Assembly: GCA_022818135.1 (NCBI GenBank)
Contig: JAFMSR010000015.1
Coordinates: forward strand, 5,778,275-5,842,274
Direction of reading: 5' to 3'
DNA length: 64,000 nt
Origin: Saxidomus purpurata
Taxonomy: Eukaryota; Mollusca; Bivalvia; Venerida; Veneridae
The notes under the pieces are model-generated. The model was not told the DNA's origin. It saw nothing but the letters and a program-made list of their open reading frames with translations, and did not search any database. Numbering within the stretch: position 1 is the stretch's first letter; the number at the start of each line of letters is the position of its first letter. Position numbers and translations under genes: made by a program. Shown here piece after piece: positions 43,196 to 54,299 of the stretch.

Positions 43196-43494
43196 TGCAA
43201 CTAGCATTAAATCTGACCGATAACACACGTCCGATATTTTAAAATGTTATCACGTCAGTGACATGATAACACTTTGTAACCACGCCCACATTCCGGACAA
43301 CAATCAGGACTCCTCAAGTGCAAACACAGAGAAAAAGTAATCAAAACATGTCATTTATCCTATCATTTTTGTATTTTCGTTTACAAATCATGGTTAATAA
43401 TGTTTTTATTACATAAAAATACAGCCCAAATAAATAAATTGAATGTTTTAAAACAAACAGCACGGCATCATAAAAATAGAAAACTGCCTGTAGA

Positions 43495-43613
43495 ATTTTT
43501 ATTTTTGAAATAAACATATTGTTGTCGGTATTCATTTTCTTAGTTAGATCATTTCCTATCCATCTACAGCAACTTTGAAGCAAAATTTGAGAAAAAGTTG
43601 ATTTTCATTTTTT
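43495..43613. repeat. Repeat fragment shared with 57359-57480
   Basis: TTTTTATTTTTGAAATAAAC...TATTCATTTTCTTAGTTAGA...GAGAAAAAGTTGATTTTCAT occurs in the same orientation at both places with about one difference per eight bases. Confidence 0.65.
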
Positions 43614-44084
43614 ATCACTTTCCAATTTTCACAGTAAGTTCTTAATGCGTGATTGAAATGGCCTGAAACATATCAGCTACCTATCAAAATTTGAAAACTG
43701 TCTTTTAACCGGTCACGTTTCACTCAGCAACTCTCAAGTTTTGTTTTCAATTAGAATACCCCAGTGTTGTTGTTGACCCCACGCCGCCATTTTTGAAATG
43801 TTTGTTTTTTACTTGGAAATTCTTGCGTGTGTCTTTGCAAAAAATTTGTTTGCAAAGTAATATCATAACATATAACAGTAAAACATTTATAAATAGTCTC
43901 ATGAAGGTAATTATTCAGCTATATTTATGTCGTTTTTATCTTTTTGGTCCGTTGAAATGTAGAACTATTTTTCGAGGCACATGTAGTAATTTGAAATCAT
44001 TTTCTTTTATAAATACCGTATTTATTCTATTTAAGGCCCCTGAAAGTATAAAAAATATTATATGACGATTTTGCATGATAAATA

Positions 44085-44225
44085 GAATATAAGTCAACTG
44101 CTTTTTGACAACAGGTGATATCAGGTTCGGCAGATAGGCCTACTGTCGGAAAAGGCTCGGCAGAGCCTCGCCTTTTCCGACCGCATCTACCTCACCTGAT
44201 ACCACATGTTATCAAAAGACAGTAG
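44085..44225. repeat. Inverted repeat (hairpin)
   Basis: CTTTTTGACAACAGGTGATA...GTCGGAAAAGGCTCGG is mirrored by CCGAGCC-like CTCGCCTTTTCCGACC...ACCTGATACCACATGTTATC. Arms are about 60 bp with a short loop. Confidence 0.65.
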
Positions 44226-44639
44226 CCTGATATTCTCTATAAAGCGGACGTGACGTAACTTCGTATACATTTGAACTATAGTCACGTCAATTTTTTTGTT
44301 TTTTGTTTTGTTACTACATGTATATCAGTAAATTTAAAGTGATCCTGGGACTTTAATACCAATCAGTCGCATGATAAATTTATCTTTGTGCAGCATATTT
44401 CTAGTTAATTTGTTTAAAATCTTTATGTTGCCTTTACGTACAGAAAATAATGTAAACCTAATCGAAACCTATAGTAATATCGTTGATTATTAGGAGAAAC
44501 ATTCCCATAATTCACTTAGACGTCTATGACGTCATACTAGTAATCAGGTAACGTAACAACGCCACTTGACGACGGCGCTATCACTACACAACACAAGGCG
44601 GCACTTGGCCTCTAAACATCCGAAATGGATGGAAATGAG

Positions 44640-44965
44640 CCACCTGGGAAAAGAATTTTATTATATACCTATAAATATTCTGCCAAAAACACAGCCTATA
44701 TCAACCATCAAATACGGCCTGACGAAAAAATCCGTATTGTATGTACGTGCAATCAATAGGCGGCATAATTTGTAGAGTGCTTCAATTGGCCTAAAATCCA
44801 GACGTTATAACGTCGCTTTGACGGGTCGTTCTACTTGTTTATCGATGCGTAAAAATGCGCCCTACGTATATTCGCGCTAGAGTTTTTCTTCATTTTATGC
44901 TTAAAATGTCTTTTAATTTAGTTTTTCGCGCAGAAAGTGTAAAGGTATTAAGGGTTATTAGTATG
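44640..44965. repeat. Second copy of the 42740-43075 repeat with many small deletions
   Basis: Shares AAATACGGCCTGACGAAAAA, ATCCGTATTGTATGTACGTG and ATTCGCGCTA with the first copy but has lost one or a few bases at many places. It breaks off inside the hairpin and leads directly into the N-terminal open frame of the Lys-rich gene. Confidence 0.6.
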
Positions 44966-45059
44966 TATGGATCCAGCCGGATTGGCCCGTCGGGCGGATC
45001 ACCGTGCTACCACCGTAGACCGACGCCACTCGGGCCCCGGCCGCATCACAATTATACAG

Positions 45060-45761
45060 GTGCAACCTTCAAAGGTCAACAAGATCGAGGGAATCATTCC
45101 TCTCACCACAGGTAAAAATGATAACGCAATTAATCAGCAACTAATATTGAATAATAATAAAACTAATGTGAAATTCTTTCCGTTTAAACCCGCACCCTCT
45201 AATGACAGGACAGCAAAAATTGATCAATCTTTTCGTGAGGTTGAAATTACATTTTCAAATCATGGCCAAGATAGTTTTTTGGCCAGAGAAGCAAAAGCCA
45301 ATGACTCCATAGCAGCATTAGATGAGGAAAAAGAAGAAAATGTTGAGAGTATACAGGATAAAAGAAAGAAGAAGGGCCGGAAAATGAAAACTCGTGTAAT
45401 ACAGTTTGACGACCCAAAAGAGAAACACGATGAAAATGGTCAGGTAGATGGTAAAGCAGGTTCGGAGTCCAAGGTGAACGTAGTTACAGATGGGAAAGGG
45501 GAAAAGAAGGCCACAAAACCAAAGGAGAAACTTGATGTAGATGGACATACATGTATAGATCTATATGATAAAGCAAGTTCAGATTCCAAGGTGAACGTCG
45601 GTGGTACCAGTGGGAAAAGGAAAAAGAAGGAGACCAAAACAAAGGAGAAACATGATGTTGATGGACATGGTGGTGGTAAAGCAGGCTCAGATTCCAAGGT
45701 GAACGACGGTACCAGTCGGAAAAGGAAAAAGAAGGTGAACAAAACAAAGGAGAAGGACAAG
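45060..45761 (+). CDS. Lys-rich gene, exon with three KEKHD/SDSKVN repeats
   Basis: The candidate acceptor is ATTATACAG before GTGCAACC; the donor is GACAAG/GTAATA. The open frame extends left to 44967, so the exon could begin earlier or later (another AG lies at 45110). Repeats start near 45417, 45525, 45642 and 45747, the last truncated. The opposite strand also has long open frames here, a side effect of the repeats. Confidence 0.6.
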
Positions 45762-48700
45762 GTAATATTATATCAATAGTTTTCTGATTGGTCTTTGTGA
45801 AGTAGCTATTGTTCAAAACGCTCTGAACGATGATCTGCAATTTAGGGTTGACGGTTATATTTTTACATATAATTATGTGTGTGTAACAGTAATCAGAAAA
45901 TACGGTCTTCATAACTAGTGATAATAAACAACGTGAAAATTCTGTAATTAAAAAAATACCCATTCATTTTGCAAACAAGTGCTTTATTTTAGCGATGTAA
46001 TTTTTTATATTTGATCGTCAGAGCAATAAAAGTAAGACGGAGGTTAAAGAAGAGGCGATAAAAAAAGAACTAGCAGATGCACAAGAAAAGAAAGAAGAAG
46101 CAGCAACAGGAAACGGAAATAATCGCAGAAAGCTCCCGTGTGTGTTTGGATTCATAGCCACATGGCTAGCTAAGCGAAAGGAAAAGAGGAGAGACAAGAA
46201 GAGGAAAGCGATTGCTGCCAGGGCCTCTCCACCTCAACAACTAGGTATGACAATCTCATCAAAGCTTTGATCACGTCACTAACTACATTGTAGCAGCAAA
46301 GTCACATAAACACATTCATGTTGAACACTTTATTCTGTTAAAGTATTCAGTAATTCATTTCTTTTTTATTCAGGTTACGTTTATCTAAGGTAAACGATTC
46401 CGACAATTTCATGAGTATCTAATAAAAAAGCAATGTCGCATTTCATTGACACAACAACCCCACAAACATGTCTTAGACTTATACGCCAAAGTCTTTATAA
46501 ACACAGCTGGAGATAAGATATGATGCTTAACGTTTTTCATTTTATATTGGAACGAGAATGTTAACCCTGAAGAGGTGACGAAAATTCTGTACAACGATTG
46601 GTTGAATTGACCAGCTTTGTAACTAAAAGAAATGAAAATTACGACATTCAACTTTATTTCAGTTTGAACTCATTAATGATAAATCGATTGCACACGCTGT
46701 TAAATTATACCAAATACTTAGTAATGACCATTCTTAAGTAAATGTTGACCATCACCCCTTGGTGTAGTGGTTTACGTTTCAGTAAGAGAGCAAATTTTCC
46801 AGCAAGGTTCCGTTCTGATATGGCCCATTGGTGTGTGGCCTTACTCTATCTTTCCGTGGCTATGATTAAGAACGTAAATGTGTTATAATACAGACGGTGT
46901 CTCATCAACGTATGAACTGACTTTTCCGTTAAAAAGGGCTGACACTATAATAAAAAATAACTTCACTACACTGTTATGTAACTAAAACCTTTGGGTAAAT
47001 ATCTGGGTGAAGCTGTGCTACATTTGAAACACGTGAATGTTCTAGACACTGTTATACACGTGAATGTTCTAGATACTGTTATACACGTGAATGTTCTAGA
47101 TACTGTTATACACGTGAATGTTCTAGACACTGTTATACACGTGAATGTTCTAGATACTGTTATACACGTGAATGTTCTAGACACTGTTATACACGTGAAT
47201 GTTCTAGACACTGTTATACACGTGAATGTTCTAGATACTGTTATACACGTGAATGTTCTAGACACTGTTATACACGTGAATGTTCTAGATACTGTTATAC
47301 ACGTGAATGTTCTAGACACTGTTATACACGTGAATGTTCTAGACACTGTTATACACGTGAATGTTCTAGACACTGTTATACACGTGAATGTTCTAGATAC
47401 TGTGATACACGTGAATGTTCTAGATACTGTTATACACGTGAATGTTCTAGACACTGTTATACACGTGTATATTGTAGTGGAATACGAGCATAAGACGACA
47501 AGAGGAGGTGAAGCATTCACCATTGAGGTCGACAGCAGACCGAGTTTTGCAAAGCCACTTCTGCCACCCATCAAGCAGACTCCCGGACCTGTAAGTAAAA
47601 CATTTGTTGGCTTCCTTAAAGCAAAATCACATTTTTCCAGATTACGTAGTTGTGTAACGAAAACCTTCAATGTAAGTATGATTTTGGTTTCTACGCTAAC
47701 ATATGCAAGTGTATATCAAGTATGTAAATGACAACTTTCCCACTTGGAATAGAGGCAGAGTGAATATGAATTTTTTAATCCGTATACTGCGAAAGACCGC
47801 TGGTGACATTCAAATTCATGAATTTTCAACATTATGAGTTCACGTATCACTGTTTCATGTGATTTCGAAGAGTTGGCTGAAGTTTACTGGAACCCTATTA
47901 TGAATTAAAATACATTCGAAAATAAGAGCAATTTAGCTTAAATGAAGTTAAATGCATGTCATATTTTATTAATGTCTTATTATATTATTATATAAGAACG
48001 GATGTAGGTAATAAAACAGTTAATTGAATTGTGTATTTGGAAACAGTTAAAACTATTGTCCTTGTTTTGAAACAACAGAGATTAGGTCTGGACTATGTGT
48101 TCAGTTTTGCAAAGTAATTACAATATTTGCTTTGAATGACCCTTCTCTGACCTTTTGACCTATTTTTGTCTTTCGAGCTATGGTTTCAGGTGAGCGATGT
48201 AGGGCCACTATGGCCCTTTTGTTACGCAAATGACCGGTCAAAAGATGTGTCATTTGAATCGTCCATAGCTGATGTCATGGAATAAAACTGACCCACTGGT
48301 AGACGTATTCGTCTATATAGATCTATATCCATTAACTGTAGCAGAATTTAGAGCCTCGTGAATTATTTGAAAACCCCTTAATTTTAGATACGCCGTGACA
48401 AATACCAGAATGCTGTCTGCAGGAAAGCGGAAAAGTTGGCACAAAGAAAGGACGCTGCTAGAGAATTTGAAAAGAAAAAGTAAGTTTTAGTCAAGTACTA
48501 TACTAGAAAGAAATGGCATATGTAACATTGTTTTAGAGTGAATAAAATATGGTTCTCAGTAAATTTATTTTCTGTCTCAGTAAATTCAAAATTATCCCAG
48601 GACTTTAACAAACGCGGAGAATATGAAGCTCATATTATCTTGCATATTTTATAATTCAGGGTCAAATGCAAGGATAAAAGGGCGGAGAACGACTACCAGT

Positions 48701-48954
48701 TCCGGCAGAAGGCACACGTCAGTATCAAACAAAAACAGGCCAATGCCGAGTGGAACCGTAACATCATTAACTGCTGCAAGAGCAGACTCCGAGCTCCATC
48801 TGCCATGCCACCCAGCGAACACTTAGCAGATAGCTTCAACGAACCATCTGCCGAATCGTCATTCTGGTCAATCCACGGCCCCTCCTGCTTCTCCGAGGAA
48901 GATGACCGTGGTGTTTGGATTGTCGACAAGGAGGTCGACATTCCAATCTTCTAA
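45060..48954 (+). CDS. Lys/Glu-rich protein of unknown function, five exons recognised, N-terminus uncertain
   Basis: Exons 45060-45761, 46022-46244, 47478-47590, 48388-48479 and 48660-48954 join in frame with GT-AG borders and a TAA stop at 48952-48954. If translation began at the ATG at 44967 the product would have 505 residues, but that ATG lies beside repeat sequence. Three degenerate repeats of about 37 residues (KEKHD, then DGK, SDSKVN, GKRKKK) fill the first exon. Next come a basic cluster (AKRKEKRRDKKRKA), a Pro-containing linker, a charged helix likely to be coiled coil (KAEKLAQRKDAAREFEKKK), and an acidic tail ending IVDKEVDIPIF. There is no signal peptide or transmembrane helix. 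The basic clusters allow nuclear localisation or nucleic-acid binding, which is inference. I recognise no family. Confidence 0.7.
46022..46244 (+). CDS. Lys-rich gene, exon with basic cluster
   Basis: Acceptor GATCGTCAG/AGCAAT, donor CTAG/GTATGA, phase 0 to 1. It reads KTEVKEEAIKKELADAQEKK, then LPCVFGFIATWLAKRKEKRR. The 13-residue hydrophobic piece (LPCVFGFIATWLA) is too short to be a confident membrane helix. Confidence 0.65.
46748..46860 (+). repeat. tRNA-derived SINE head
   Basis: CCCTTGGTGTAGTGGTTTAC (A-box) and AGCAAGGTTCCGTTCTGATA (decayed B-box) sit in the intron between the basic-cluster exon and the minisatellite. Confidence 0.45.
47030..47467. repeat. 27-bp minisatellite, 16 units, each with a CACGTG E-box
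   Basis: The unit is CACGTGAATGTTCTAGA(C/T)-ACTGTTATA. Sixteen complete units are followed by a seventeenth CACGTG that runs into the exon acceptor. Units differ almost only at one C/T site. Both strands are open because 27 is a multiple of 3 (HVNVLDTVI plus, CITVSRTFT minus). The array ends 10 bp before the exon at 47478. Confidence 0.9.
47478..47590 (+). CDS. Lys-rich gene, exon after the minisatellite
   Basis: The acceptor TATATTGTAG lies directly at the end of the 27-bp minisatellite; the donor is CCT/GTAAGT; phase 1 to 0. It reads EYEHKTTRGGEAFTIEVDSR, then PSFAKPLLPPIKQTPGP. The minisatellite frame is in register with this exon, so retention of part of the repeat would extend the protein rather than break it. 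Confidence 0.65.
48183..48232 (-). repeat. 5' end fragment of the GGGCCATGATGGCCC Helentron-like family
   Basis: The minus strand reads AACAAAAGGGCCATAGTGGC, then CCTACATCGCTCACCTGA, matching the start of the element at 28680. The rest of the element is not evident. Confidence 0.55.
48388..48479 (+). CDS. Lys-rich gene, coiled-coil exon
   Basis: Acceptor TTAATTTTAG/ATACGC, donor AAAAA/GTAAGT, phase 0 to 2. It reads RRDKYQNAVCRKAEKLAQRK, then DAAREFEKKK, a charged amphipathic helix. Confidence 0.7.
48660..48954 (+). CDS. Lys-rich gene, terminal exon
   Basis: The acceptor ATAATTCAG completes the AAG codon. 98 codons to TAA: DKRAENDYQFRQKAHVSIKQ, then NCCKSRLRAPSAM, an acidic Ser-rich tail and EEDDRGVWIVDKEVDIPIF. 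GC content is higher than the surroundings, as expected of coding sequence. A possible polyadenylation signal ATTAAA follows near 49036. Confidence 0.7.
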
Positions 48955-49690
48955 ATGTAGCATAAAGACCGACCCCTCCCCCGCTCCATTGTATGGTAGA
49001 AACCTCGTATTTATTTATATTTTTCTTTGATCGCATTAAAAAACCCTAACATAGATCTTTCTTAGAACCGAAAAAATAGCCAGTGTAGCTGGACCAGAAG
49101 CAATGTTCAAAGTGATATCTAACTAGTAATATATCTTAGTACTTTGGTTACAATATGGACAAGTCATTCTAATAGTTTAAACATTATTCATTCATATATA
49201 AACGCATTTACAAATACAATATATAATAACAATATTCAGGATTGAACAATAAGTCTTTCTAAAAGCATCATCAACAAATTTTATTCAGTATTAAAGAAAT
49301 GAGATGTCTTAAAATTTGATTCATTACGTATTACTCAATACTTTATATGTCTACACTGAGCCTTGTAAAATCTACAGTATTAGGGGTTTAACCTGCTTGA
49401 GGAAAGATATTTTGCATTTTGCCTAGTTTCGACTCACCAGACTGTACACCGTAGTTCACTTTATTCAAGAATGATAACCCATACTGTGTTGATCAGAAGA
49501 TGGTCAACTCAATTCACCTATATTTTTCTCTTTGAAAATTGAACTACTGATTCCAATCAATTCTGTGTTATATAACGACTATCAATCATTCAGCAAGAAC
49601 ATTATGCGCGTCCGTATTGTTGGTAGAAAATAAAACCAGAACATGAAAAAAAAACTGATAAAAATGTCATCTATATTTCTATTTTCGGTT
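48955..49690. other. 3' flank of the Lys-rich gene, nothing recognised
   Basis: AT-rich. ATTATGCGCGTCCGTATTGT at about 49600 is the first, decayed copy of a phrase repeated at 49935 and 50110. Confidence 0.45.
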
Positions 49691-49710
49691 TCCATCCATC
49701 TTCACATCAT

Positions 49711-50320
49711 CACATTCATTCATTCATTCATTCATTCATCCATCCATCCATCCATCCATCCATCCATCCATTCATCCACTGACCTACCAAGCCCCTCACT
49801 CACTCACTGCCTGATTCATTCATTCATTCATTTATTCATTCACTCACTCACTCATTCATTATTCATTCACTTATTCATTCACTCATTCATTCATCCACCA
49901 ATCTATCATTGACTCATCATTCATTCATAATAATTCCTACACGCGTCCGCGTTGTAGATGTAAAAAAATAAAAAAAATATATATAAAAACTAAGTCATAA
50001 AAAATACAAAAGAAATATCATCATCACTTCATTCATTCAAGCACTTATTCATTCACACACTTATCATTGCATACTCACCCACGTATTCATAATTCATTAA
50101 AAAAATTCCTACATGCGTCTGCGTTGTAGATGTAAAATGTAAAAAAAATAATCATAAAATACAAAAAATATCATTAACACTTTCGTTCGTTCGTTCGTTC
50201 ATTCGTTCGTTCGTTCGTTCGTTCGTTCGTTCGTTCATTCATTCATATATACATACTCATTCATGCATTAATTCACTCGTTCGTTCGTTCGTTCGTTCGT
50301 TCATTCTTTCAACATGTTTC
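49711..50320. repeat. Compound tetranucleotide arrays (ATTC/ATCC, then TTCG) with interleaved unique phrase
   Basis: ATTCATTCATTC and ATCCATCCATCC (49711-49920) and TTCGTTCGTTCG (50183-50236, 50278-50311) alternate with a longer phrase, ATTCCTACACGCGTCCGCGT-TGTAGATGTAAAA (49935, 50106). This gives a higher-order unit of about 170 bp. Open frames here (Ser/His-rich) are artefacts. Confidence 0.8.
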
Positions 50321-50996
50321 TCCATATAAACATATCGAGTCAGAAGATGCCAAAAATATACACCTTGTAATCAGTACACGTTGTAATCATTAATTGCCTC
50401 CATTTATCACGATCGTTATAAACGACAACAACAACACAATAATCTGACAAATACAACAGGGAAACTACCATCATAAAATATCGACACAGTATAAAATGAA
50501 AAGGGAACAAAGCAGACAAATACCAGACTTCCCGTGTGTACAGGCTGATCATGATCTACACTAGGTAACACGACAGGAATATCTAACTCGAGTATGGCAA
50601 GGCTTATAAACGAATACTCCAACCAAATAAGTATCAGGTATAACTCAGTGTGTGTGTCCAGCTACCTGTGCTTTTTTCCTTCATGAATGAAAATTGTTTA
50701 ATAATTAAAAGATTTAGACATGAGAACACTAACTAACTCTTGTATTAACTAAGATTTTAGAGAACCTATGATGTGGCGGGCTGTCGGTCTAAATTGTTCA
50801 AAGGTATTAAAATTTCAACAAAAAGAAGAAAGCATGAATGCGCAACATCATTATTGTTTTTAAAACCAAAAATTCAATAGTAAATTTTGTTGAAAAGTAT
50901 AAATGTCGTATTGTTGTTGATGATTCCTGGTATTCACTGGCGCTGCTTAGCATTTATCTGTAAGGATTCCTAATAGCATCATTTAGAAACTCTGTT

Positions 50997-51000
<4 letters not shown>

Positions 51001-51044
<44 letters not shown>

Positions 51045-51110
51045 TCTTTATTTCATGAAGGTAAACACATTAAGACAGTGGAACACTTGCTTAATTTCTT
51101 TTGCTATAAA
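51001..51110 (-). repeat. LINE 3' end with expanded (TTA)n tail
   Basis: (AAT)n at 51001-51042 followed by AAATTCTTTATTTCATGAAG. On the minus strand this reads ...CTTCATGAAATAAAGAATTT, then (ATT)n: a polyadenylation-like AATAAA followed by a simple-repeat tail, as in 5'-truncated LINE copies. Confidence 0.5.
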
Positions 51111-51459
51111 AGAAATCATGGTAAAAGCCAATATTTAAGGGCTATGTTATGACGTACATTTGAAGTTGCATGTGTACGTTACCCTATATGATATTTGAAG
51201 AACAGGGACATACCTAATAAACATGTCTGATAAAGTACATGTCTGATAAAGTACATGTCTGATAAAGTATATTTCTGACTATGAAACAAGTACTTTGGGT
51301 ACCTTATTGAAAGTTTCTTTCACAAGACGAACTTTCAGTCAAGCTGTGTCTCTGGGAACAGTAAATGTTTTTATCCAGAATGAATGACCTGAGTCTACAT
51401 CATAATCCGGACTATTTAGTTAAATAATTATGTAACAAAACAACTGTGTGTTGACAGCT

Positions 51460-51520
51460 ATGGCGTTCCACCTGTATATTGTTACATGCCTTGTCGAACT
51501 TTCTTCAGCTGTTTGGTTTT
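51460..51520 (+). pseudogene. Possible signal-peptide exon of the Ig-domain gene remnant
   Basis: ATG opens MAFHLYIVTCLVELSSAVWF, a hydrophobic signal-peptide-like segment with small residues at SSA. The GTAACT donor follows at phase 1, the phase needed by the Ig-domain exon at 53965. The link is inference; spacing is 2.4 kb and no transcript evidence exists. Confidence 0.35.
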
Positions 51521-53590
51521 GTAACTGGCAATTACAAATTGATACCCTACACACTTTTCAAATTCTCTGTATTCTATATATGTATCCGCTACCTGAAAAA
51601 ATAAAACAATTCCAGCAAATGTGTAATCTTAATTAGCATTATAAAGCTGCAATGTGTGTCGAATTATTCACAGGCACTTGGAGAATAGAAAGTGATCACC
51701 TATTGCCAGATCCTAAACCCCGGGGCCGGCATAATTGTGTCACCACAGTTCATGTAGGGTCATTCAGTAATCGTACATAAAGTTTGGTTGTTATCCATGC
51801 AAGCATATTCTAAAATTTCAAAATGTTCGCCAAACAGCAGCTATACATATTTGCCGTGTTTTCAACGGGTAGCCGGTCGTCCTTCAAAAAAGTTTAGATC
51901 CGCTCGAGCCTTGCTTCTGGCCTGAATCTTTCTGTGCGAAGTTCGGCAGTTTCTTACAAAGGACTGGGTAGTGGCACTGGTCTTTCCCGGGGACGATGGT
52001 CAAGTTAAAGCTGAAATGATACCCCCCCCTCTCAATCACACAGACACGGCAAAGAGAAAAAAAAACAATTATTCTTGCTAGCCTTGTCATTAATAAAGCC
52101 TGTCGGAAATGAAAAGCTTAACCCATGATCTGGCAACCTTACTAGGCTTCCAGTCAGTAGGTGAAACAGTCCCCACACCGGGGGAATTTTGTAGACACTA
52201 TTTATTTGAAAGCCCAATATCTGCTGAACATTTTCACATTGTCTACACGCTGGCCATTAGGGCATAAGAAAATTACACCATGTTAATTTACGTTACCTCC
52301 TAAAATGTAGACGCAAAATAGCTTTTCAACCTGAATGAAATATTCATGTTGTCCCATCACTATATATACTGTTTAACAATAATTGCATTTCATGTCTATA
52401 TTAAACCTTACTGTTTCTTAAAATATACATTTTACAATTTTTGGATACATTGTTAATGCTGTAATCTACGTTACAGAATGTTACCGTAAAAGCAACAAGA
52501 AAATGCAACTGAAATTGTGTTGAACTAAGTCAGAATGAAATAATTCCTCATTTTTTTGCAAACATATTAATACACATTTATGCATTGGTAAATTTGGTGG
52601 CACTTGGCCAGATTGATCTCATAACAGATATGTAAACCCATCAATTTTCTACGTTACTGGAAAATGTAATATTACAGTATATATGCTAAATTGTTCTTAC
52701 AGGATATGGTTCAATGAAATCCTATCAATTTGATCAAGGTTTATATAAAGCAAACATGCTGTGACTGATATCATGTAATTTACGTTGCAGTACGTTACTT
52801 AAAATTATAACTATTATTCACACTAAAATATGTGAAATATACATCAAAATGTTTATAATATTAGTTATACAGATTCTTGACGGTGTATACGGACTCGTAT
52901 AGCCTGTTTGTGCCGATATTAGCCCGAGAATTTATAATACCGCAGATTTGTTTGAAAGACAAGAAAACTATCTGAATTGTTGTCAAAATTGACCTTGCCC
53001 GGGTTATATAGACGTATATAGGAAAACCTCTTTGGTATATAACATTATCCTGCGTTTCTTTTTCGCTTCAGTATATCTATAGGAAAACAGTGTTCTGTAT
53101 TTCTGATAACTTGCACTGTACGGGGGCGGAGCTTAAAACTGTGACATATCTACAATAAAGAACATTATCTATCCACAACATATCTCCACAATAGAGAAAA
53201 GTTACAATAGCACAACAAAGCAAATGTCCCATATTACAAAATAGATAGAGTACTGTTGACTCGGATAATTATGTTCTTCTCAATTAAAGGCTACGTCTCG
53301 TCGAAATAACGTAATTATTCTCGCAAACATTTACTCTATCTTTTACCTTTTCAGCACGATAAACACAATGTCGTCTGATCAAGATTAAGGTTGTTTGCCA
53401 TGCATTACGTCACTTCTGCAAAATTGCCCGTTTTAGAGAAATAGTATCGCCCAAATTTGAAGTCAAAAGATTCCAGTGTAAAATATACAGGTAACAGGGC
53501 GTTTAATGGTACAATGTAACAGCTATCGCTATTTTCGAATTAAAATACACTTCATTTTAGTTCATCGGACATGTAAACAGGATACAGAAA
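51521..53590. other. Stretch without recognised features
   Basis: AT-rich sequence between the candidate signal-peptide exon and the next repeat; phrases such as CTACGTTAC...AATGTTAC recur loosely (52290-52800) without clear periodicity. Confidence 0.35.
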
Positions 53591-53692
53591 GTGTTGCTGT
53601 GAGAATGTCTGACAGGGACATGAACCCGGCACCTATATCGCTTACAAGGAGATGCTTAACTGGCCGAGCTACCTGGCTGCTTTAAGTTTTCT
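53590..53692 (-). repeat. tRNA-Thr-like SINE or tRNA pseudogene, minus strand
   Basis: The minus strand reads GCAGCCAGGTAGCTCGGCCA (A-box), CTCCTTGTAAGCGA (loop with TGT, a Thr anticodon, if read as a tRNA) and GCCGGGTTCATGTCCC (near B-box, one mismatch). The acceptor ends do not pair, so a functional tRNA is unlikely. Confidence 0.5.
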
Positions 53693-53964
53693 CCCTAATT
53701 GTAAAATAAGTGGAACCGTGACAAATGCAATAAGTTTCTAAACGTATAACTTATAAACAACGTTTGAAATACTAAAACTAAATGCATAGCTAAATGCTTA
53801 ACTAATGCTAGCCAAAGTACATGTAAAATTATCTTTTCGGGTGTAAGTAGGTGAAAAGAAGAGAAATCAAACATAAATTAGAACTTTGGTATCAAATTGT
53901 TTTTAGTTGTAAAATAAATTAAAAGATTTATAGAATCTTTTTAATTACGTATTAATTCCTGCAG

Positions 53965-54299
53965 GTTTGATCAACTTCCAACCTCCAGCTCCATTCCAAC
54001 CTACTCTACCATGCCTAGTACACTGCCAAACTGGCATTCGGTAGGACATTGCAAGAACTGATTCCGAGGGTCCGAACGTAGAACCGCTGTATAATATATT
54101 GAATACAGATGGCGAAATAGAAGTCAAACAGTTCAACAATATTAGTACTTATAACGTAGAATATGATCTCGTTACAAATGGTGTTAACTTTGTATTCAAG
54201 ATTAATAATATTAAGTGCGAGGACAGCGGTATTTACATTTGTGCAAATATTGTTAGGGAGACAAAGTAAAGAGTACCAACACGTCTGTCAATGTAAAAG
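53965..54299 (+). pseudogene. Immunoglobulin-domain exon remnant 1 (one stop, one frameshift)
   Basis: Bounded by the acceptor ATTCCTGCAG and the donor AAAAG/GTATGC, entering in phase 1. It reads PPAPFQPTLPCLVHCQTGIR, then a TAG, then IEVKQFNNISTYNVEYDLVT and FVFKINNIKCEDSGIYICAN. The last segment is the classic Ig F-strand (D-x-G-x-Y-x-C). The end (STNTSVNVK) lies one frame off. Length is 335 nt where a phase 1-1 Ig exon needs a multiple of three, so one base is missing. It may be a decayed exon or an assembly error. Confidence 0.6.

Noticed and set aside
45318..45963. Three long minus-strand frames opposite the Lys-rich exon
   Set aside because: They mirror the biased codon content of the plus-strand exon, which has splice sites and in-phase partners.
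46966..47731. Two long overlapping open frames (234 and 246 residues) on opposite strands
   Set aside because: Both come from the 27-bp minisatellite. Only the part from 47478 to 47590 is supported as an exon.
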